The notes beneath the pieces were generated by a model. It saw nothing but the letters and a program-made list of their open reading frames with translations, did not search any database and was not told the origin of the DNA. Shown here one piece after another: positions 24,415-32,494 of a stretch of DNA of 44,481 nt (positions within the stretch are counted from its first letter, which is position 1; the number at the start of each line of letters is the position of its first letter). The position numbers were made by a program, and so were the translations under genes. Source of the stretch: an uncultured Alphaproteobacteria bacterium (lineage in GTDB: Bacteria; Pseudomonadota; Alphaproteobacteria; Rs-D84); the NCBI GenBank assembly GCA_934232895.1, contig CAKQGH010000008.1:1-44481 (forward strand), read 5' to 3'.

Positions 24415-25092
24415 TTACCGCGCGGGTGCAATACGAATTTCAACCCGCCGATTGGTCAAGCGACCAATATCATCCTGGGCGGCAATGGGCCGTGATGCGC
24501 CGCGCGCAACAATGAACATGCGCGCGGTGTTTATTCCATGTTGGGCAAAATACACGCCAACGCGGTTTGCCATATCCATGGACAGCGCGTGCGCCTGGGC
24601 GGTACCCATTGCATCGGTATATCCGGCAATTTCAATAAATGTGGCGTTATATTTTTCCAAAATTTTTGAAATTGTTTTCAGTGTGTCGGCCCCAGTTGCC
24701 GAAATATCTGGTGCATCCAGTTCCATGATTGCATCGCGCACCAATATAACAACAACATCGGTGCCGGCGCGTTGAACAGAAATGCCGGGTTTGCGCAAAG
24801 CGTCATATAATGTAAATTCCAATTCAGACATATATTTGACCGCAATCGCGTTATCATTTGCAACCTTGTCCCCATATTCGGCGGTCGCACCCGTGGGGTT
24901 CGCCGTGACCAATGTACCGCCCGCACCCAAATAGACGGGGCGCTTTGCCACGCGTGCGGGTTCGGTCATATCTGTAAAACTGGCGCCACGCAAATATGTC
25001 GGCCATGTCGCGCGATCAGGACTGTGATACGCCATACATGCACACAGTGCAATTGTTGATATGGTTGCAAAAAATCGTGTCAGTTGCTGCAT
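24415..25092 (-). CDS. OmpA-domain lipoprotein in the pilin operon
   Basis: This 225-residue protein has a lipoprotein signal (lipobox CAC, ISTIALCACMAY) and an OmpA peptidoglycan-binding domain in its second half (about 115-225). That half contains TFIEIAGYTDAMGTAQAHAL, MANRVGVYFAQHGI and the terminal RRVEIRI. The first half (about 20-110) is unique. Its ATG overlaps the stop of the PilS-like pilin gene in TAATG, so the two are translationally coupled. That coupling suggests it anchors the pilus or secretion apparatus to the cell wall, rather than being a general envelope lipoprotein. Confidence 0.85.
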   Translation of the reverse strand: MQQLTRFFATISTIALCACMAYHSPDRATWPTYLRGASFTDMTEPARVAKRPVYLGAGGTLVTANPTGATAEYGDKVANDNAIAVKYMSELEFTLYDALRKPGISVQRAGTDVVVILVRDAIMELDAPDISATGADTLKTISKILEKYNATFIEIAGYTDAMGTAQAHALSMDMANRVGVYFAQHGINTARMFIVARGASRPIAAQDDIGRLTNRRVEIRIAPAR

Positions 25093-25550
25093 TATTCAAT
25101 AATAAACGAAACCTGGTTCGCGGGTGCCGACATACATCCCGTGTCGGGGTCGGCAATGCGACCGTTTACCATAACAGATGTCGCCCATGTTGGTGTTGCG
25201 GTGATAAAGTATTCGCATTCGCCACGCGTCAAATCAACCAAATTGATTGAAAAAGATTTCCCATCAACCGATGAACGCACCGACCAATCGTTGCCACCGA
25301 TTGGTGCCGCATCTGATTTTATTGCGCCGGATTTTATCAAATATTCAACCGATACGCCGGTGTAATCGCCGCGTTGCGCCAACAACAATTTTGTGTCGCG
25401 CGCAATTTGTTCCAATGTTAAATTTGCAATGTGGCGCGATTGATTATTGCGAACCATTTTATACATGCCCAGTGCACTGGCCGTCATAATGCCACCAATG
25501 GCCAACACCCCGACTACCTCTATCAATGAACGACCATATTCGGTTTTCAT
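25092..25550 (-). CDS. Type IV prepilin, PilS-like
   Basis: This 152-residue protein has a six-residue leader and a class-III-type prepilin cleavage motif, MKTEYG|RSLIEVVGVLAIGG, with Glu at +5. A hydrophobic helix follows, then a small globular domain with two Cys near the end (ECEYF and DTGC), which probably form the disulfide loop of a pilin. Composition and size resemble PilS, the major pilin of the thin pilus of IncI1 plasmids such as R64; this is from memory. GGGGGGAT lies 5-10 bases before the ATG at 25550; a longer upstream frame has no support. It lies between dnaX and an OmpA-domain lipoprotein gene in one operon. Confidence 0.78.
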   Translation of the reverse strand: MKTEYGRSLIEVVGVLAIGGIMTASALGMYKMVRNNQSRHIANLTLEQIARDTKLLLAQRGDYTGVSVEYLIKSGAIKSDAAPIGGNDWSVRSSVDGKSFSINLVDLTRGECEYFITATPTWATSVMVNGRIADPDTGCMSAPANQVSFIIE

Positions 25551-25567
25551 ATATCCCCCCAGTTTTG

Positions 25568-27100
25568 TTATTTGGATGAACCGACTATTTCGGCGCCTTC
25601 GAATAAATCCATTGCGCTGGCAACCAATGGGTCGGATTCCAATTCTGCCATATTCTGTTCGGCCGCCGTGTGTGTATGTTGTGATTCTGTTTGACGCGAC
25701 AATGTCCATGCGTGACCGGTTTTATCCTGTAACCATCCGGCCAGACGCGATGCAAATGTTTCGTCGCCACCACGGTCGAAATATGAAATTTTGCCGTCGG
25801 AAAAATCTGTGACCTCGATATTATTATTAAAATACGAATACAGAACGATTTCCTTGGCATCTTTTAACGCGGTGACCAAATCGGTTGCCGATGAAATAAT
25901 CGGTTTTTCCTTGACCGGTGTCGCTGGTTTGACAACTGCTGGCGCGACCGCGGTCGTGGCACCACGTTTCAGAATTTCAGAAATTTGTGGCATGTCGGCA
26001 ATATGCATCAATCGCACCACCAACATATCAAAGCATTGTTTTTGATTCCCAGTTGCCTGCATTTCGGGAACCGATGCCACCATGACCTGCCATATACGGG
26101 ACAGGGTGTTTAATGAAATTCGGCCATTTATTGCGCGCATCTTTTCGCGCTGGTCGGCCGTGTATGGCGCAGATATTGCGTCGCCTGCGTGCAATGCGGG
26201 ATGCATACGCGTCGCCCAGTGTGTCCATTCCATCATATCGGTCAACAACATTGTCAAATCGGCACCGTTGGTGTAAATCTGGTCAACCTTTTCCAGTGCC
26301 GCGGCGGTGTCGCCCGACAATATGGTATCCATAAAATCAACCACAACACCGCGATCGGCGCGTTTTAACATATCCAGAACGGCCGTTTCATCAACATGGC
26401 CGCCGGTTTGTGCAATTGCCTGGTCCAACAAAGACAATCCATCACGCACGGACCCATCGGCCGCGCGCGCCAGCAATTCATTTGCCGCATCAGATAATTC
26501 AATTTTTTCCTGGGCCGCAATCCATGCAAAATGTTTTTTCAGTGTTTCAACCGGCACGCGCACCAAATCAAAGCGTTGGCACCGTGACAGAATTGTGACC
26601 GGCACCTGGCGAATTTCGGTTGTGGCCAAAATGAATATCAAATGGGCAGGTGGCTCTTCCAGTGTTTTCAGCAACGCATTCCACGCCTGTTTTGATAACA
26701 TGTGCGCTTCGTCGATGATATAAACCTTGTACCGGCCATTGGTTGGACGATATTGTGCCGCGTCCAGAATGTCGCGCATGTTATCCACACCCGTGTGTGA
26801 TGCCGCGTCGATTTCCATAACATCAATGTGTTGGCCGGCCGCAATTGCACGACAATTTTCGCATACCCCGCATGGTGTTGCGGTTGGTCCGTCGGATGAC
26901 AGACAATTCAGTGCCTTGGCCAAAATACGGGCGGTACTGGTTTTACCGGTTCCGCGAATCCCGGTGAAAATATACGCATGTGCAATGCGGCCAGTATTGA
27001 TTGCGGTGGTCAATGTTTTGACCAAAACATCCTGGCCAATCAGTGATTGAAAATCTTGACTGCGGTATTTGCGTGCTAAAACTGTGTAATTGCTGTCCAT
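25568..27100 (-). CDS. dnaX: DNA polymerase III subunit gamma/tau
   Basis: DnaX is the clamp-loader ATPase of the replicative polymerase. The 510-residue protein has the AAA+ core with Walker A GIRGTGKTS (48-56), a zinc module with four Cys (CGVCENC near 77-83, with Cys66 earlier), a DEAH box (IDEAHML) and LEEPPAHLIFILATTE. Domain III (about 245-370) and a short tau-like C-terminus follow. AAAGGAAG lies about 7 bases before the ATG. It heads the operon with the PilS-like and OmpA-domain genes, 17 bases downstream, an unusual pairing of replication and pilus genes. Confidence 0.95.
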   Translation of the reverse strand: MDSNYTVLARKYRSQDFQSLIGQDVLVKTLTTAINTGRIAHAYIFTGIRGTGKTSTARILAKALNCLSSDGPTATPCGVCENCRAIAAGQHIDVMEIDAASHTGVDNMRDILDAAQYRPTNGRYKVYIIDEAHMLSKQAWNALLKTLEEPPAHLIFILATTEIRQVPVTILSRCQRFDLVRVPVETLKKHFAWIAAQEKIELSDAANELLARAADGSVRDGLSLLDQAIAQTGGHVDETAVLDMLKRADRGVVVDFMDTILSGDTAAALEKVDQIYTNGADLTMLLTDMMEWTHWATRMHPALHAGDAISAPYTADQREKMRAINGRISLNTLSRIWQVMVASVPEMQATGNQKQCFDMLVVRLMHIADMPQISEILKRGATTAVAPAVVKPATPVKEKPIISSATDLVTALKDAKEIVLYSYFNNNIEVTDFSDGKISYFDRGGDETFASRLAGWLQDKTGHAWTLSRQTESQHTHTAAEQNMAELESDPLVASAMDLFEGAEIVGSSK

Positions 27101-27122
27101 GCCAAACTTCCTTTTGTCCTCC

Positions 27123-27150
27123 AGGATAGCAAAGCACGGTTAAATTTCAA
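27123..27150 (-). promoter_or_regulatory. Promoter of dnaX
   Basis: On the minus strand, TTGAAA (27150-27145), 16 bases, then TATCCT (27128-27123). It lies between dnaX and the DUF4167-like gene. Confidence 0.55.
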
Positions 27151-27156
27151 CAATTT

Positions 27157-27459
27157 TTACTTCAAATCAGTAATAAATTCGGGCAGTGGTGTGTCGTCGT
27201 CATCAGATGCAGAATTGTCGTCGGTATCAACCGATGCGGCGGCCGCGGCTTTATCGGCCGGTGTGCGTGCCCCGTCAATTTTATCCTGTTCGGCGGCAAC
27301 AATGCGACCATAGTGTTCGGCGGCCTGTAACAGACGCTCGCGTTCAATTTCGTCCGATGTTTGACGCGCCTGGTCAATGTATTGTTTGCGTTTCTGGCGC
27401 CATTTATGACAACGTTGAATCATCATTCCGACGGACTGTTGGTTTTTTTTGTTTTGCAT
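27157..27459 (-). CDS. DUF4167-like small protein
   Basis: This 100-residue protein has a basic start and the helical segment ARQTSDEIERERLLQAAEHY, which resembles the A-x-x-A-x-x-x-G-D-x-x-x-A-E-x-Y-x-Q-x-A-E-H-Y core of alphaproteobacterial DUF4167. The SNGPDVRIRG part normally found before it is missing, so it is a divergent or shortened member. The C-terminus is an Asp-rich acidic tail (DTDDNSASDDDDTP). Function is unknown; DUF4167 proteins are probably RNA- or ribosome-associated, but that is not shown. It starts at 27459 and ends about 55 bases before dnaX, which has its own promoter. Confidence 0.6.
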   Translation of the reverse strand: MQNKKNQQSVGMMIQRCHKWRQKRKQYIDQARQTSDEIERERLLQAAEHYGRIVAAEQDKIDGARTPADKAAAAASVDTDDNSASDDDDTPLPEFITDLK

Positions 27460-27553
27460 TTTTATTACTTGTGTTTCAGGAAATAATTTCAGACGATTTT
27501 ATATCGCCAACTTCTTTTTCAAGCATTTGAATGTTAAAGCATCTGAAAACTGA

Positions 27554-27582
27554 TTGCAATATTTTTTTTCAATTGCTATTCT
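27554..27582 (+). promoter_or_regulatory. Promoter of the tandem prepilin operon
   Basis: TTGCAA (27554-27559) and TATTCT (27577-27582) are separated by 17 bases. The leader would be about 20 bases and includes the AGGAGGGG ribosome binding site at 27594-27601. Confidence 0.6.
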
Positions 27583-27608
27583 GTCAAATATGTAGGAGGG
27601 GCGCATCA

Positions 27609-28967
27609 ATGCGCACACATCAAAGCGGAAATTTTTTATTACAGGCGTTGCTGGCATTGACATGCATTTTCGCATTTATGCCATTTGTTGCAACGCGCCT
27701 GGCCACGCGTGATACGGCGGCGCAAATGTATGCATCATCGCGCCAGATTGATATTGCACACACCGCCGCGCGAATATTTGTGCGTGAAAATGCAAATGCG
27801 CTGGCGTATAACCAAACGGTGTTTTCTGGGAATAATTTTGTCGACACATTGGAACCGTATGGACTGCCATTGGGGTTTGTGCCGCGTACCGCCATGGGCC
27901 AGGATATATCACTGGTCGTGGACAAGGATGCCACAAATGTATCGGCATATTTGAAAATGACCGGTGGCGATATGTCTGGGGTGCAATTGGCGGAAATGGC
28001 GCGACGCATTGGTTTTTACGCATCGGTTGATAATGGTGATTTAATCGTTGGAATTGCGTTGGACGACGCCTATTCCGATGTGGTGCGCCGCAATGATATT
28101 GATTTAGATTCTGGGGCATTTTTGGCCGATTTGAATATGGGCGGATATTCATTGGAAAACATAGGCGGCATTATAATGCGCCGCGGCGAATTTGAAACCG
28201 GTGAATTTACAACACTGTCATTGGTTGGTACCGAAAATGGGCGCAAGGTTAAAAATGCTATTAAAGTCATCAACACAGATAAATCGGTATTTCAAAGTGC
28301 CGACGGAACATCGGCGTTGTCGTTGACCCGGGGCAGTTTATCGGTCGCCAGTGTTGATGCGCGCACGGTTGCCGCATTTGGCGATACCGGAAACTTTACC
28401 GCGCGCAGTGCCGCGGCATACGATTTCGCAATGACGGCGGGGCGCACCAGTTTCACCGGACCAAACGAATGGAATGTTCATGGCAATGTGGTCAGTGATA
28501 AAATAAATTTCAGTGTCGAGCGTCTGGAAATCAGTTCGTTTTTGAATGCGTCGCGCGGCCAGGATGTTTATATCAACACCGATACTTTGGAATATTCGGC
28601 AAACAGTGGTATCCAGGTTGGTTCAATTGCAACATCAAACATAACCATGCGTGACCAAACATCCGATGCATTGTCCCAGGGACAAACGGGTGCGGTTATT
28701 CTGGATATTAGACCGGCCGGCACATCGATATTGCCGGATATTTTGGTAAACAATATTGATAATGCGGCGTTTGCAATTATTGCATCGCCATCCCAAGACA
28801 GCGCGGATACAATCGATTGTCGTTCGGTAATTTCATCAACCGACAGTTCGTATAACGCCAAATCGTTGGCGCAATATGTTGTGTGTCAATATATGTATTG
28901 GGTGCGGTTGGAACAACGCATAGATATAAAACAATGTTTATTGGATGGCAAAAGTGATTGTGAATAA
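27609..28967 (+). CDS. Prepilin-like large protein 1 (PilV-type)
   Basis: This 452-residue protein has a seven-residue leader, then G|NFLLQALLAL and a hydrophobic helix: the shape of a type IV prepilin, but with Gln at +5 instead of Glu. The remaining 400 residues are predicted beta-rich with few cysteines until the end, and contain LADLNMGGYSLENIGG (28120-28170). The LNMGG-x-x-I-x-N motif is common in phage tail fibres and in PilV tip adhesins. I read it as a pilus tip or minor pilin; low sequence conservation makes this an inference. AGGAGGGG sits 8-15 bases before the ATG at 27609. It is first of three similar genes in an operon; its end overlaps the next frame. Confidence 0.68.
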   Translation: MRTHQSGNFLLQALLALTCIFAFMPFVATRLATRDTAAQMYASSRQIDIAHTAARIFVRENANALAYNQTVFSGNNFVDTLEPYGLPLGFVPRTAMGQDISLVVDKDATNVSAYLKMTGGDMSGVQLAEMARRIGFYASVDNGDLIVGIALDDAYSDVVRRNDIDLDSGAFLADLNMGGYSLENIGGIIMRRGEFETGEFTTLSLVGTENGRKVKNAIKVINTDKSVFQSADGTSALSLTRGSLSVASVDARTVAAFGDTGNFTARSAAAYDFAMTAGRTSFTGPNEWNVHGNVVSDKINFSVERLEISSFLNASRGQDVYINTDTLEYSANSGIQVGSIATSNITMRDQTSDALSQGQTGAVILDIRPAGTSILPDILVNNIDNAAFAIIASPSQDSADTIDCRSVISSTDSSYNAKSLAQYVVCQYMYWVRLEQRIDIKQCLLDGKSDCE

Positions 28968-30156
28968 ATCGATGTTTTTTGAAAATCAATCGCGTGGTGC
29001 CAGTATGACCGAGGTTATTCTGACCATGGCCATTGTCGCAGTTGTTGCGCCGTTTTTATATGGCCAGATTTCCGATACATCGGCATCAATTCGTGATATG
29101 GCGTATGCACGCAATATTATTGCAACGCGTGATGTCGCAATGAACTATGTTCGTATAAATCAATCCGATTGGCCGGCCCAGGCCCAGATACGATTATCCG
29201 AAGATGAATTGGCGGAAATTTCGGAATCGGCCGTGGCGGGATTTATTGATAAATATTCGGTACGTGGCGCCACGGTGACCGATGTTTATTTGGCATTTGA
29301 TACGGCAACGGCCCTTGATGCCGCCCGCATAGCGCGATATGTTGGGGGTGATGCGGCGGTTGTGTCTGACGATAAAATTGCATACGGTACGAATTGGGCC
29401 GTGTCGGCGCCGGATTTTATGCCGGGGCAATTGATATACCGCGCATCGCGTGATGCATCGGGAATTGATACATCGAAATATTTGCATCGTGCGTCATCCG
29501 ACGATGACGATTTGAATACGATGATGCGCAATCTGAATATGGGTGGAAACAGTATATTTAATGTTGGTACTGTCATCGCAAAGTCTGCGCGCCTGCGTAG
29601 TGCCAGTGCCGTGTTTACCGATGCGGAAACGATTGATGCGCGAACGGTCTATTTCCCGCGTGGTGCAAATATTGACGGTGCGGGGGTTGCATTTGGCGGC
29701 ATGCGCGTCACGGGTGATATTGCGGGGTTCCGAAACATAAATGCCGATAATATGAATGGCAACACATATACCACAAATGGCCGCATTGTGACCGACCGCG
29801 CAACGGTAAAGAACTCGGTAAATGTTTCGCGCGATTTTGTTATAAAATCCAGCAGCCTGCGCACAATCAGTGGATTTACGGGTATAATGGCAAACTCGGT
29901 CAAAACGCCCTATGTTTCCGCCGAAGAAATCATATTTTATGATAATTTTGGTTTAACATTGTCGGGCGAATTATTGATGTCTACGACCGCACCATTGAAC
30001 CTGGGCAGTTGGACATTCCCATCAACCAGTAATCCAAATTTTAACGATTTGACATTTGACCGGGCGAAAATTCCGACCGCGCCATCGCGTGATGAATTCG
30101 GCGCAATTAAATCCAGGGAATGGAAATCGGTATTGCCAAAGGATAGACTGCCATGA
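28945..30156 (+). CDS. Prepilin-like large protein 2 (PilV-type)
   Basis: This protein (403 residues from the first ATG) has a prepilin N-terminus, SRG|ASMTEVILTMAIVAVV, with Glu at +5. The body is long and beta-rich and contains KYLHRASSDDDDLNTMMRNL followed by MGGNSIFNVG. A nearly parallel segment occurs in protein 3, so the two are paralogues. The start is uncertain: ATG 28945 overlaps gene 1 by 23 bases, GTG 28954 has GGATGG upstream, and ATG 28972 gives a nine-residue leader. None has a strong ribosome binding site. A role as tip adhesin or minor pilin is inferred from the architecture. Confidence 0.7.
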   Translation: MAKVIVNKSMFFENQSRGASMTEVILTMAIVAVVAPFLYGQISDTSASIRDMAYARNIIATRDVAMNYVRINQSDWPAQAQIRLSEDELAEISESAVAGFIDKYSVRGATVTDVYLAFDTATALDAARIARYVGGDAAVVSDDKIAYGTNWAVSAPDFMPGQLIYRASRDASGIDTSKYLHRASSDDDDLNTMMRNLNMGGNSIFNVGTVIAKSARLRSASAVFTDAETIDARTVYFPRGANIDGAGVAFGGMRVTGDIAGFRNINADNMNGNTYTTNGRIVTDRATVKNSVNVSRDFVIKSSSLRTISGFTGIMANSVKTPYVSAEEIIFYDNFGLTLSGELLMSTTAPLNLGSWTFPSTSNPNFNDLTFDRAKIPTAPSRDEFGAIKSREWKSVLPKDRLP

Positions 30157-31466
30157 AAAAAATAACATGCGGAATTTTTGGTAATTCAAATGCAAACCGC
30201 GGCGGTATGCTGATGGAATTGTTGTTGAGTGTTGCGCTGGTTGGAATTGCGATCCCGTTTTTATTCCAATATCAAAATCGCGCGGTGCGTCGCGCCGAAA
30301 ATATTGTTGTGGCGCGTGAAATGGAAAACATCCAATCGGCACTGGAACGATACATCGTTGCCAACCGCGAAAGTTTGCTGAATACGGTTGGAAAAAATAT
30401 CACGCGTTTGGAAATTTCAGATTTATCCGATTTCGGATTGAATGATGATTTAATTCGCGATGGCCGTGAATACCAATTGCGCATATTGAAATCAAACGAC
30501 AGTGGCGGTAAATCCAGTTTACAGGGTGTTGTCGTTATGTCTGATGCGGATATAACGCCAATTCGCACACGCGAAATAGTATCACTGGGGGCGGGAAAAA
30601 TTGGTTTTGTTGATAATGCGCGCACATACGGTGCGTATGGCACATTTCGTGCCGATAATATCGATTTTGGTGTAAATGCCGACACTGGTTTGGTTGCAAC
30701 AACCACGGTCAATCGTGACAATGCACTGTATTTATGGCGGGTGCCGTCGGATAATGCGTCTGATGCCACAATGCAGGCCGGATTAAACCTGGGTGGGCAT
30801 GATATAGTTGATGCCGCGTTTATCAATGGTACATCGGCGCAAATGAATGAAACTTTGACCATAGGACGCGCGGTCACAAATGATTTAATTTTCCAAACGC
30901 GACCAACGATTGACGGGAAATTCAATGTAAAAAATGCGGTCGTGTCGGGCAGTTTGACCGCCGATTCCCGCACCATGGATGTGGCGGGCGCATTTCGTTT
31001 GGCCGATATTGGAAAATTTACCAGTTTTACAGTTGACGATTTATGGGTATCAAATTTAACCCTGGGGGGATTGTCCATATCCGATAAAACCAAGCCAACA
31101 GTTTTGCATGTAAATGATTCCATTGATATGACATCTGGGCGCATTACAGCAATGTATGTGACGGTTGGATTTACCGGGTCAATTACGCCGCGTTTGATTG
31201 TCAGCAAACGCATAGAAGATTCCACAAATCCGGCGTATTTCTGGGATGTTAAAACCGGCGATGCGCATTTTGTCGATATGACATTGATAGAATTAAATCG
31301 TATGGCATCTGATGTTTTGCGCACAACGCGTGGGAATACGGAATCATACCTGTTGTTTTCGGCGGTCGCGGCAAATAAAAATGCCACAGTGGGTGATTTT
31401 ATGAACGCGTTGAATGAAATCCAACGCCGTGTTCGTGCGAAATATAGCCGGTTGAATTTGGAATAA
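30153..31466 (+). CDS. Prepilin-like large protein 3 (PilV-type)
   Basis: This 437-residue protein has a 17-residue leader, then RG|GMLMELLLSVALVG with Glu at +5, the third prepilin-like N-terminus in a row. The body includes YLWRVPSDNASDATMQAGLN followed by LGGHDIVDAAF, matching protein 2 at Y-L-x-R-x-x-S-D and L-N-[ML]-G-G. The rest is beta-rich with many short repeats of the F-x-x-D-I-x-x-x-T type; a coiled C-terminus closes it. The ATG overlaps the previous stop by 4 bases, showing tight coupling. The zinc-ribbon gene follows 20 bases downstream. Confidence 0.72.
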   Translation: MKKITCGIFGNSNANRGGMLMELLLSVALVGIAIPFLFQYQNRAVRRAENIVVAREMENIQSALERYIVANRESLLNTVGKNITRLEISDLSDFGLNDDLIRDGREYQLRILKSNDSGGKSSLQGVVVMSDADITPIRTREIVSLGAGKIGFVDNARTYGAYGTFRADNIDFGVNADTGLVATTTVNRDNALYLWRVPSDNASDATMQAGLNLGGHDIVDAAFINGTSAQMNETLTIGRAVTNDLIFQTRPTIDGKFNVKNAVVSGSLTADSRTMDVAGAFRLADIGKFTSFTVDDLWVSNLTLGGLSISDKTKPTVLHVNDSIDMTSGRITAMYVTVGFTGSITPRLIVSKRIEDSTNPAYFWDVKTGDAHFVDMTLIELNRMASDVLRTTRGNTESYLLFSAVAANKNATVGDFMNALNEIQRRVRAKYSRLNLE

Positions 31467-31486
31467 TTTGTGGTATAAGGATAATT

Positions 31487-32005
31487 ATGAAAATAACTTG
31501 TGATTTTTGCAAAACCGAATATTCGGTTTCAAAACGGCCAAATGGCGCGGTTAAATGTGCAATATGTGGCAATACATGGGTGCCGCCAAATGCAAATCGT
31601 CGTGGGCCGTTTATGGTGTTCTTTGCGGCGTTGTGCGCGTTGCTGTCGGCAATTGTTTTTACCGTTGCGGTTATCACGCGGCATCAAATGGACGCAAAAA
31701 ATCCACAAACATTGGTCGCAACGGCCACGGCAGTCCACGCGAAAACCGATGCCGAAACTGGTACAACCCGTTTGGTTGTTGATGGCGTTGTGGCAAATTA
31801 TTCCGACGAAATTTATGGTGTGCCCGATTTGATAATCATTGCATACGATGCGGATGATAATGTTATTGCGCGCCAGAAATTTATGCCATCGGCAACATTG
31901 CTGGATGCGGGAACGCGTGTGAATTTTTCACATACCATGTCGGTACCGGCGACCGGTGTTAAACGCGTGTCGGTTGAATTGGCAAATATGGGGGATAAAA
32001 AATGA
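31487..32005 (+). CDS. MJ0042-type zinc-ribbon membrane protein, DUF3426-like
   Basis: This 172-residue protein starts with a zinc ribbon, CDFC (Cys5, Cys8) and CAIC (Cys24, Cys27), of the MJ0042 type. A transmembrane helix (about 40-64) and an extracytoplasmic beta domain (about 80-170) of the DUF3426 kind follow. This domain order is known in several proteobacteria, where the function is undefined. AAGGAT lies 5-10 bases before the ATG. It is 20 bases after the third prepilin-like gene and overlaps the next gene by 4 bases, so it is probably part of the same operon. Confidence 0.78.
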   Translation: MKITCDFCKTEYSVSKRPNGAVKCAICGNTWVPPNANRRGPFMVFFAALCALLSAIVFTVAVITRHQMDAKNPQTLVATATAVHAKTDAETGTTRLVVDGVVANYSDEIYGVPDLIIIAYDADDNVIARQKFMPSATLLDAGTRVNFSHTMSVPATGVKRVSVELANMGDKK

Positions 32006-32487
32006 GACTGTTGAAAATGTTTTTGACCTTGTCCATATTTTGTGCGTCGCCATGTTGGGCCGATGATGCTGGCGGTTCTGATGACCCGGCCGCGGTCCAA
32101 CGCATCAGTGTTTTTTCCACCAGCACCGATTGGCAGGCATTGACCGGCCTGCAATTGCATCAATATACCGGCGAATTCAAGGCCGATAAAAAATTGGTTG
32201 GTTCGCGCGGGTTGGAATTATATTACCTGGATGGGTTCCCGTGCTATGGTTTGGGATATGGCGTTCGTGTGTGGGTTGGGCCAAATGGCAAACACGACGG
32301 AAATTTGCAAATCGCATGTGTATATGCGCCGACCGAAATCAATTTTACATATCGCAATGTCACACGTGACGCGGACCAGGGGCAGAGCACCGGTATGATT
32401 ACATGCCCGGTATCTGATTCTGGGCGTAAATTATCAATTGATTTGTCGAAATGCCGCGTGGGTGACAATTGGTCTAAATATAAATAG
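32002..32487 (+). CDS. Small secreted protein, unknown function
   Basis: This 161-residue protein has a signal peptide (cleavage near CWA|DDAGG) and a compact domain with about four cysteines that could form disulfides. No family is recognised. Y-x-G-x-F-K-A-D-K and GYGVRVWVGPNG patterns suggest a small beta domain. It overlaps the zinc-ribbon gene by 4 bases and precedes an RluD-type gene by 7 bases. It may be a periplasmic partner of the pilin-like proteins, but only position supports this. Confidence 0.65.
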   Translation: MRLLKMFLTLSIFCASPCWADDAGGSDDPAAVQRISVFSTSTDWQALTGLQLHQYTGEFKADKKLVGSRGLELYYLDGFPCYGLGYGVRVWVGPNGKHDGNLQIACVYAPTEINFTYRNVTRDADQGQSTGMITCPVSDSGRKLSIDLSKCRVGDNWSKYK

Positions 32488-32494
32488 GTTTTTT

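Noticed and set aside
30272..31387. A 371-residue frame on the minus strand opposite prepilin-like gene 3
   Set aside because: It mirrors the codon bias of the plus-strand gene, has no start signals and no recognisable domain.
27609..31466. Shufflon (invertible tip cassettes) at the PilV-like genes
   Set aside because: No recombinase gene, no repeated inversion sites and no partial C-terminal cassettes were seen.
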